Part shown: positions 33,551 through 42,313 of the stretch, piece after piece
How the letters are laid out: the number at the start of each line of letters is the position of its first letter
Position numbering within the stretch: position 1 is the stretch's first letter
Origin: Bacteroides sp.
Lineage (GTDB): Bacteria; Bacteroidota; Bacteroidia; Bacteroidales; Bacteroidaceae
NCBI GenBank assembly: GCA_021203405.1
Contig: JAJQBG010000261.1
Coordinates: forward strand, 1 to 43,674
Length of the DNA stretch: 43,674 nt
Reading direction: 5' to 3'
Notes under the pieces: generated by a model
What the model saw: only the letters and a program-made list of their open reading frames with translations
Told to the model about the DNA's origin: nothing
The model's database searches: none
Program-made: the position numbers and the translations under genes

Positions 33551-36500
33551 TTAGAAGGTGATCTTAATGTTAGCAGTAACGGTTGTCGGTCGTGGGTAGG
33601 AGTAAAAATCGATACTCTGACCGTTATCTGTATTGAATGTTCCCATCTCCGTATCGTATCCCGGATACTGAGTGAATAATGCCAGGTTCTCGACATTCAC
33701 TCCCAGCGACAGGTTGCTGACCTCAGGAATATGCCTAAGGAGTTTGGGACTAAAGGAGTAGGAGAGGCCGATATTGCGTATCCTCACGAAATCTCCTTTG
33801 TGAAGCATATATGAATCTTTCTCGTTCTCGCCGAAGAAAGGATCTGACGGCAAACGTAGTGCGGCAACCATGGTGTTCTGATTCTCAGGTGTCCATGCTT
33901 TGAGTATATCTTTTACACTGTTGCTATACAAAGGCCTGTTCTCACCCATGGAGTGGGTAATACTCATGATCTTAAAGCCATATACATAGTTCACATCCAC
34001 CATAAGAGAGAAACCTTTATAAGTAAAGGTATTTACCATAGTCAGATTACCTTTCGGGCGACCGGTCCCCATAAGCTGACGGTCTTCCTCGTCGATCTTA
34101 TAGTCACCATTCACATCTTCGTATTTGATATCGCCCGGTCTCTTACCATACTTGGCTGCCTCTTCTACCTCATCAAGCCCCCATGTACCAAGCCTTTTAT
34201 ACACATAGTAAGAAGCCCAGTCTATCCCTTCGCGGGCAATGATATCGTTGCCCAGGTCGATGGTTTCACCGTTAATATCCAATGTCTTCACTTTATTGGT
34301 AGAATAGACAAAATCTGTTTGCCACATAAAGTCACGGTTGTGGATGTTGCGTGTGGTAAGGGTAGCCTCGAAACCGTTGTTGCGTATCTTACCCAGGTTG
34401 GTCCATGTAGTAGCGTATCCGGTGGTGATCGGTATCTGTTTCTCGAACAACAGGTCTTTAGTGGTTTTAGTATAGTAATCCATAATTAACTCCAGGCGGT
34501 TATTAAAGAAGTTTAGGTCTAACCCAATGTTGAACTGGCTGGATGATTCCCACTTAAGATCTTTGTTACCCAGGTTACTGAGAATGACATACGAGTTCAG
34601 GGTATTATCGAAGATGGTTGAACCATTGCTGTATTGTGAGATGGTTCTGTAATTGGGTATAGAGGCATTCCCTACCAAACCGTAACTGGTTCTTAGTTTG
34701 GCCTGATTTACCACGTTGAGAAGGGGTTCGAAGAAACTCTCTTCTGAGATACGCCATCCGGCTGAAACAGAGGGGAAATAACCGTACTTGTTGTTCATAC
34801 CGAAGTTTGAGGCACCGTCCACACGGAAAGTAGCCCCCAGCAGATACTTGTCACGGAAACTATGGTTCATACGGAAGTAATATGAGTTCATGGTATTCTG
34901 GTTCATTCCTGATGTCGGTTCGTGCCAGGTTGTTCCTGCAGAGAGGTTGTAATAGTCAAAGAAATCATCAAAATATTGTTCAGAACCGGAAGAGGAACTT
35001 TCGTCCCGTTTGTAATACCAACTGGCTCCCAGCACAAAGTTAGAACTGAGTTGTCCGTTAAAATATTCATCGCTGTAAGTGAAGTAGTTCTCGCTGGTCA
35101 GTTTCTGGGTATCGTAATTGTAAATATCGGCATATCCACCATTATTCTCGCTTACATCCAGCAGACCGGCCTTGGCATACTTCATCTCTTTCTTATTATT
35201 CTGTTGGTAGTCACCCTGAAGAGTCAGTGTCAGTTTTTTAGTAAGGTCGAGGGTCGCATTGAGGCTAAATACGGAGAAATTAGATTTCCACTCGTCCTTT
35301 CTGTCCCGTAGCAGAAGCAATGGGTTCTCTCCCTCTTCGGAATATGGATAGTCACCCTTGCGTCCCCAGGTACCATCTTCATATTTCACAGGCACGATAG
35401 GGGGCATTTCGATCATACCACGGAGGGCTCCCTGGCTGAAAGAACTTTCCATATCGTTGTTATTACCCTTCTGGCTCCCTACGGTTCCTACTACCTGAAC
35501 CCGTAACCACTCTTTGATCTTGCTGTTTACATTCACAGTACCCGAGAAGCGTTCGTACTCGGAACCCTTCATCACTCCCTCATAGTTCTGGTAGGCAACA
35601 CTGGCGTAAACACTGGTGTTATCGTTACCCGATGCAAAAGATACAATGTGGTCATTGGTGATGGCTGTACGGGTCATCTCCTTCTGCCAATCGGTATTGT
35701 ATTTGGGTGAAGCGATCAGCAGGCCGTTCTCATCGTATTGATAATTACCCGAAGCATCTTTAGCATAGTGGAAGAGCTTTTCGTCGGCAGTGAGCAGGTG
35801 AGGTATGGTTTGTCCGCTGTATGCATAGCTTCGTCGCTGAACTTCCATATATTCATCTGCATTCAGCATATCAAGTTTGCGGTTCATAAAGCCGAATCCC
35901 ATCTTACCATCGTAAGTAACGGTACCTTTCCCCTTTTTCCCTTTTTTGGTGGTGATAAGCACAACCCCGTTCGATCCTTGTGCACCATACATAGCTGTTG
36001 CCGCTGCGTCCTTAAGCACATCGATCGATTCAACATTGGCAGAGTTTATAATATCGGGATCCACACCGATCACCCCGTCAAGTACATAAATAGGATCTTT
36101 GCCTGCGTTGATGGAACCCATCCCCCGAACACGCAGAGCAGAAGAACCACCAGGTCTGCCGGACATGGATACATTGGTTACCCCGGCTACTTTTCCGGCA
36201 ACACTCTGCATGATGTTGAATGCGGAAGGGCGGTCGTTCAGCTCTTCGCTTTTTACGGAACTTACCGCTATGGACATATCCTTTTTGGAACGGGTTCCGT
36301 ATCCTATAACCACCACATCGTCGATCAGCACATAATCCGGTTCCATAACTACATTGAACTGCGTTTTGTCACCGATAGGAAGTTCTACGGTTTTCATTCC
36401 CATATAGGTTAATTGCAAGGTTCCGGCGTTGGCGGGTATCTTCAAGGTAAAAAAGACCGTCAATATCCGTCGTGGTACCTATGGTCGTTCCTTTTACCAC

Positions 36501-36692
36501 AACAGCCGCTCCGATTACAGGTTCACCGCTATCATCTTTGACCAAACCGGAAATGGTTCTTTCTGTCTGTGACAGGATAGTAGAGGTTGCTTTCGCCTGA
36601 GTGCCGCTCATTAACAGCAGTGTCAGGGCAAACATCAGTTTTACAACTTTGCACATGGTACTCCGTGCATCCGCTCTCTGTTTTTTCTTCAT
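33551..36692 (-). pseudogene. SusC/RagA-like TonB-dependent transporter, disrupted by a 1-nt frameshift in the A-run 36449-36454
   Basis: N-terminal ORF (SGLVKDDSGEPVIGAAVVVKGTTIGTTTDIDGLF) and main ORF (TLKIPANAGTLQLTYMGMKTVELPIGDKTQ...VIGYGTRSKKDMS). Removing one nucleotide restores TDIDGLFTLKIPANAGTLQLTYMG. Start taken as ATG 36692. Confidence 0.92.
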
Positions 36693-36785
36693 ATTAGTAA
36701 ACAATTTTTAATTAATAAAAAGTTGTACCTTATTAGCAGGCTAACATTCAAGGCATCTTATTTTTAAATCGTCTGTTTTTTTTGA

Positions 36786-36944
36786 TTAGTTCATGTAGAA
36801 CTATTCTCTTTTTACTCCCTGTATAATATGCATAGTCATTTATAAGGGGACTTTTGTTTTTTCTTCTTTGTTCTCTTTTCCGCTAAATCCTTTCTCTTAG
36901 GCATTCATGCAACGTTTCTGTTTACCAAGTTCTACATGAACTAA
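36786..36944. promoter_or_regulatory. Candidate invertible promoter segment upstream of susC
   Basis: Perfect 17-bp inverted repeat TTAGTTCATGTAGAACT (36786-36802) / AGTTCTACATGAACTAA (36928-36944), each of the form AGTTC(N5)GAACT, flanking 125 bp of AT-rich noncoding DNA just upstream of susC. Confidence 0.7.
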
Positions 36945-37021
36945 GTGGGTACTAATTCTATGATCACTGTATCCGTGAAAACAGAATTGTAAAACAGGGA
37001 GTTAAGCAGGATTAAAGCGTT

Positions 37022-39364
37022 TTATCTCCCCCATTCTTTCTGAGGGGTATCTCCCATATAGATCTCCAGTACCCCACCGTGAACTATATCGGAAAAGTCC
37101 AGGTAACACTTGTTGTACTCTTCTCCGTTGAGTACGGCCCTCTGTATGTATATATTTGAAGAAGAGTTATCGTGAGCTATTACCGTAAATTTTTCTGCGC
37201 TTGCATATTCAGGGTCCAGTTGGAATTCTATCCGGTCAAATACAGGGCTGGTGATCTCAAACCTCGTATCTCCCGGACAGGAAGGATGGATACCCGAGGC
37301 TGTCAATACATACCAGGCCGACATCTGTCCCGCATCTTCGTTACCTACAATACCTTCCACCTCGTTACGGTAAGCGTTCTTACAGATATGCCGGCTCCAT
37401 TTTTGTGTATTCCAGGGCTCCTCCAGTTTATTAAATAAGAAGGGCACAAAGTGTACAGGCTCGTTGGCATGGTTGTAATAATCGTTCCATAAGAAATCCT
37501 CCGGGGTCTTGTCAAAGAGTTCATTCAGGTCTGCCAATACAGCTTCCCTGCCACCCATCAGTTCCACCATTCCCTCTATATCGTGAGGTACGAACCAACC
37601 CTGTTGATAGGGATTGGATTCTACACAACCGTACCATTCGGTGGTTCGGGCGTTCTCCGGCCACGCCATCCATGAGCCGTCTGCTTTACGGGGACGGAAC
37701 CACCCCTTCTCCTGATCAAAGATATTGCGATACGCCTGGCTTTTCTTTTGAAATTCAACCGCATCCTCTTCCTTACCAAGTGCAGCTGCCAGTTGCGCAA
37801 TGCACCAGTCGGTGTAAGCATATTCCAGGGTATGTGAGATGCTGAGTTCCGAAGGAGTATACCCCAGTTCATCGTTCCCGAAAACTTTGGAGGTGTTCTT
37901 TGCATACCTGTATGCTTTATCCACATCAAAAGTGCGTATCCCCTTTATATAAGCATCAGCCAGTATGGAGAGTGCCGGATTCCCTAACATACATCCTGAA
38001 TAGGCATTCATAAGCTCCCAGCGTTCATAATACTCCCGGCCACTCTGTTCAGCAAGTGTAATGAGGGAGTTCAGTTCATCACTGACCAGAGCAGGATTAA
38101 TAATGGTCTGTAAGGGGAACTGGCTCCGGAACACATCCCAGCCACTGAAAATAGTCCGTTTGGTGAATGCACCCCCGGTAGAATAAATTTTACCGTCGCC
38201 TCCCGTATAACGTCCGTTGGCATCGGTGTATATCCTGGGATCTATCATGGTGTGATACAGGGCGGTATAGAAAATGGTCTTCTCATCATCGGTTCCTCCG
38301 GATATTTTTATCCGGCTCAGCTCTTCATTCCATTGCCGGTAAGCCTCTGCTTTTACATCTTCGAAACTTAAAGCAGCTATTTCGGTATTGAAATTATTTT
38401 CCGCACCTTTCATATCTACAAAAGAGATCCCCACTTTGAGTGTTACTTCCTCTTCGTTCCGGGTTGGAAACTCCGTATAAAAGCCCAGGTGCTTGCCCCG
38501 GAGTTCATCTTTTCCGGTTATTACCGGAGCTTCCGCTACTCTTTTCAGGTAGGGGACCCGGATCACGTCATCTTTTTTCCGGCTCCAGCTGTCAGGGATC
38601 TCAGCACTCCAGAACCCGTAGTTCTCCAACGGTTTGCTGAATTGACCAAAGAAATATAAGGTATAATCTACATTTCCTTCTCCGTCGCCCCAGCCACCTC
38701 CTTCGGGAGTACATTTTATCCATCCCCGGATCGTGTTTTCATCTGCCACTTGGATATATTGTTCAACGGATGTTCCTCCCACTCTCCGGGCAAGGTCTAT
38801 CTGGATACGGGATCGCTCATTTTCAGGGAATGTAAATTTTAATATCCCGCATCGGGGTGTTGCACTGCTTTCAGTCTTTATATGATAGTCTGTAAGCTCT
38901 ACTGAATAGAATCCGGCCCGGGCAATTTCAGAACCCTTATCATAGCGGGAACGATACCCGGTAATACTTCCATCTTCTTTTCCGGCTATCTTTTTCAACG
39001 CTCCGGTTGTCGGCATTACCAGGAAGTTACCCAGGTCGCCAAACCAACCCACTCCGCTCATCTAGGTGAAAGCAAAACCTTCTATGGTTTGGTGTTCATA
39101 ACTATATCCGGGGCTGTTATCCCCTCCGGTAATTGTATTAGGACTTACCTGTACCATTCCATAAGGAGTCGTTGCTCCCGGGAACGTTTTTCCCAGCCCG
39201 TGGTAGGCTCCTGCGGCCGAAGTGCTGGTACTTGCCCCGATAAAGGGGTTCACATACTCTGCCGGTAGTAGGGAATGAGTGCTGCGGTGTGTTTCCGAGC
39301 AGGAGGCTGACCCGAAGATCAGGCAGGCCAGAAATAGCTTGAAAATGTTCCGGTTGTGTATCAT
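37022..39364 (-). pseudogene. GH92 alpha-mannosidase with in-frame TAG at 39062-39064
   Basis: VNPFIGASTSTSAAGAYHGLGKTFPGATTPYGMVQVSPNT...IEGFAFT*MSGVGWFGDLGNFLVMPTTG; the same frame continues through GNEDAGQMSAWYVLTASGIHPSCPG. Confidence 0.9.
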
Positions 39365-39411
39365 ATATTTGATTTTTTTTATAATTACCAGACTCTATGT
39401 TATCTCTCTGA

Positions 39412-39428
39412 GTGAACGTTACGTTCAC
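39412..39428. repeat. Perfect palindrome between GH38 and GH92 genes
   Basis: GTGAACGT-T-ACGTTCAC, 8-bp arms around 1 nt. Confidence 0.8.
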
Positions 39429-39435
39429 CTCTTTA

Positions 39436-41979
39436 TCACTGGTGGGGTGTCAATCTCAGGGTTTTCAATCCGAAACGGGGCATTGTTACTTCCACCTCTG
39501 TTCCACCTTCCGTATATAGTGTAGGAAGAGTAGATAAAGTATTCCCGTTCAGGTCTGTTTCTTCCACTTTCGATAGAGAGGTCCCAAACTTTATAACCCT
39601 GGGAGCATCATTTCCGTCGGCATTGAAGAGCCTTATCATAATACCTTCGTCACACAAATAGGAGGCTACTATTTCGTAACCGGTTCCCTCCACATTGATC
39701 AACGAAACATTTTCAGGCTTTGCATCTTTTTGGAAGGAGGTAATAAGAGATTCATTCCATCGCAGACTCTCAGTATGAATATGAGAGGCATCCCACTCTT
39801 TGCTGTGAGGGATCACCGCAAACCGGATATAGGTAGAGCCCTCAATGGGATAATCGCGGCCCCACAAGCCATTCCCGGAGAATTGTACCGTAAGCCCAAG
39901 CGGGAAATTCTCTCCGTAAGAGTAGGAAGTAGTATGGTCTGAAAGTAGCGAAAAGCCATATTCCCCTTTTTGATCTGCAAGGTCCACCCAATTCAGGATT
40001 ATATTGTGTTTAATGCTATCCCAGGTGTTGAAATGGGTGTTTTCCAGTTCGCTGCGACAAACATCAAAAGGAGCATTTTTATAGAGAACAGGTGAATTCA
40101 GATCCACGGGAAAAAGAACGTTCAGCTTGAACCGGTCGTCGTAGAAGGCCCGGCGGTTGTTATCGTAAGCATCGGTCTGATGATATTCACCGATACCCAC
40201 ATTGCTCTTCCAGTCGATAGTAAGGTCAAAATCTATTTTTCGTTGCCCTTCTCTGAGGGTAATGGTTTGAGTAAAAGGATGCGAAGCTATTTCTCCCTCT
40301 ATCCGGACACTTTTTTCGAAGGGATTCTCCTGCACGACGGACACTACGGCAGGCTTTTCTACGGACGAATGGAACAAACCTTCGTCATAGAAGAACCCGC
40401 GTAGTTCGCCGATGTTAAATTCGCTGTTGTTATCTGAAAACTCTCTGTTACCCTCTTTTTTAGCTATAAGACTTTTAATAATACCCCCTTTTAACGGATC
40501 AATGACGATCCGATACATACTGTTCTCCAGTACTATCTCCTCCTGCCTGATCGTGGCTTCGGTCTTACATGGATTCTCTGCTCTTTTATCGGGTATCACA
40601 TAATAGGTGGCATATCCGAAAGCGGGTACCTCTGCTTCGAATACGATAAACGATCTGCTGTCTTCCGTTGTAGTACAAGTTTCTATTCTTTTACCGGTGG
40701 CGTCCGTAACATTCAGGTTCATCCCCGTAAAGTCCCCGGGCAGTTCCGCAGATACGATCTCACGCCTGGGAACACCCAGCGTATTGTATACCCGGAGATA
40801 GACCCCTTTTGTACCGGTTTCACCGGTTGTAAAGCTATCCGATACTTCTTTGAGGATATTACCGCAGATGAGGTTGGCCTCATGGGTCCAGTTCTGAATT
40901 TCATTGGCCCATGTATTCTGCCCGTGTAAACGATTATAAGGTACGATCCATGAGTCGTGGTGCTGGGTCAACATTAAAGTACGCCATGCTTCGTCCAGAT
41001 CCTCCTGTTTGTAACGGTATCCGTTAGAAAGGTTGGCTATTACACCCATCTTCTCGGCTATGACCAGGTTGTTCTCGGATTGACGTACCTGTCTGGCTAT
41101 CCGTTGCAGGACCTGGCTGCCCCACATCAGGCTGACACGGATATCTTCCTGTGAAAGATGATAATTATCATCCGTTTTACCGTTGGAAATGTGTTCAAAA
41201 TACTCCCTCCAGGTAACATAGACAGAGTTATTTTTAATGCTGTCTCCCGTGCCTATCCAGGGGCCTCTTCTCCAACCTGCATCCTGATAAGTCATACCCA
41301 CAGGATGCTCTATTCCAGCCTTGAAACAGGCTTGCAGGTAACCGGTCTCATTGCCCCAGACGGTAGTTTGCCATACGGAATTAGGCTCCAGTTCCTCACA
41401 GGCATACCTGGGGACAGTGAGTATGGAACTCCCATCCGGACCGGTCCAGTTCACTAACTCACCCCCATAAGGCGCGGTATATCCTCCCCAACAGGTATTG
41501 GGACATTTCAGCACGGCATACCTGAAACCAAATTGGGTAAGTATTTGTGGCAGGCTACTGGTAAAGCACGGCTCTTCTACCGCATAGGTGACAAATTCAA
41601 CTTCCGGAAAATGGTTCCGGATACTTTGGATACCGTAGCCAAACTGGCGTATAATACTCTCTCCGGATACATTATAACAGTAGGGTTGAGCATAAGCAGG
41701 GTTGGTGAATTCTACCCGTTTATCAGTGGCGATCCTGCAGAAGCGCTCATAATCTTCCGGTGTTCTTACTGCTACCGTATCCCAGGTCTCGGGTTCTATT
41801 TCTAGCCCCATTCTCCACCAGGGATATTCCGATAACAGATCCATCATATAGCTGGTTTTCCATTCTACCGGATAATGGCCGTAAATACCTCCATGATATC
41901 CATCGACAAAATAGACTTGTTGTCCGTAGACCAGGGTATATACTACACAGGATAGCAGTACAAAAAAGGTGCGTTTCAT
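39436..41979 (-). CDS. GH38 family alpha-mannosidase, secreted
   Basis: Intact 847 aa; signal peptide then VYFVDGYHGGIYGHYPVEW, TLMLTQHHDSWIVPYNRLHGQNTWANEIQ, C-terminal beta-sandwich with GIGEYHQTDAYDNNRRAFYDDRF. Confidence 0.82.
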   Translation of the reverse strand: MKRTFFVLLSCVVYTLVYGQQVYFVDGYHGGIYGHYPVEWKTSYMMDLLSEYPWWRMGLEIEPETWDTVAVRTPEDYERFCRIATDKRVEFTNPAYAQPYCYNVSGESIIRQFGYGIQSIRNHFPEVEFVTYAVEEPCFTSSLPQILTQFGFRYAVLKCPNTCWGGYTAPYGGELVNWTGPDGSSILTVPRYACEELEPNSVWQTTVWGNETGYLQACFKAGIEHPVGMTYQDAGWRRGPWIGTGDSIKNNSVYVTWREYFEHISNGKTDDNYHLSQEDIRVSLMWGSQVLQRIARQVRQSENNLVIAEKMGVIANLSNGYRYKQEDLDEAWRTLMLTQHHDSWIVPYNRLHGQNTWANEIQNWTHEANLICGNILKEVSDSFTTGETGTKGVYLRVYNTLGVPRREIVSAELPGDFTGMNLNVTDATGKRIETCTTTEDSRSFIVFEAEVPAFGYATYYVIPDKRAENPCKTEATIRQEEIVLENSMYRIVIDPLKGGIIKSLIAKKEGNREFSDNNSEFNIGELRGFFYDEGLFHSSVEKPAVVSVVQENPFEKSVRIEGEIASHPFTQTITLREGQRKIDFDLTIDWKSNVGIGEYHQTDAYDNNRRAFYDDRFKLNVLFPVDLNSPVLYKNAPFDVCRSELENTHFNTWDSIKHNIILNWVDLADQKGEYGFSLLSDHTTSYSYGENFPLGLTVQFSGNGLWGRDYPIEGSTYIRFAVIPHSKEWDASHIHTESLRWNESLITSFQKDAKPENVSLINVEGTGYEIVASYLCDEGIMIRLFNADGNDAPRVIKFGTSLSKVEETDLNGNTLSTLPTLYTEGGTEVEVTMPRFGLKTLRLTPHQ

Positions 41980-42030
41980 GGTTTATATAAATTAAGTATC
42001 AGACTTAATGATGCAAAAAAGCTGTTGTTG

Positions 42031-42038
42031 CAAATGTA
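42031..42038 (-). promoter_or_regulatory. Candidate Bacteroides -7 element (TAnnTTTG) for the GH38 gene
   Basis: TACATTTG on the - strand, about 55 nt upstream of ATG 41979. No clear -33 TTTG at the expected spacing. Confidence 0.4.
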
Positions 42039-42313
42039 GTAGCTAAAATGTGGGACTGATACCCGTAGTAGAAGACAAAGTAGATTAATGGAAAGGTTAT
42101 ATATTTGTTAATTAGAGTGTTAAGCGTTTAAAGTAAATGGATTCGGTAAATAGCGTAGAGATACTTTTAAAGAAAAAAGCGTGGTCATTGCGGAACCCTG
42201 CAATGTTTTAACGGGATATGTAAGGTAAGAATGAATAGATAGAAAAGAGTACCGGAAGGGCATTCCCGGCTTAAAAAAGCGAACCGATCTTTTTTACCTG
42301 TTCTTCAAACAGG

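Noticed and set aside
1937-36454. Programmed frameshifting or slipped-strand phase variation at the homopolymer lesions
   Set aside because: Runs are short (2-6 nt in the present sequence) and vary in base and position in the protein. No slippery heptamer plus pseudoknot was recognised. Typical phase-variable tracts are longer.
36832-36837. TATAAT on the + strand inside the inverted-repeat segment taken as the promoter
   Set aside because: This is the E. coli -10 consensus. Bacteroidales use TTTG / TAnnTTTG elements, so it is not evidence for promoter orientation.
1220-39064. Reassignment of TAG (or programmed readthrough) to explain in-frame stops
   Set aside because: TAG is also a normal terminator here (GH29 at 6676, DUF5000-type gene at 13270), TAA and TGA are affected too, there is no shared context downstream of the stops, and homopolymer frameshifts occur alongside.
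42098-42105. TATATTTG on the + strand as a promoter
   Set aside because: It matches TAnnTTTG but points toward the 3' end of the - strand regulator with no + strand gene downstream.
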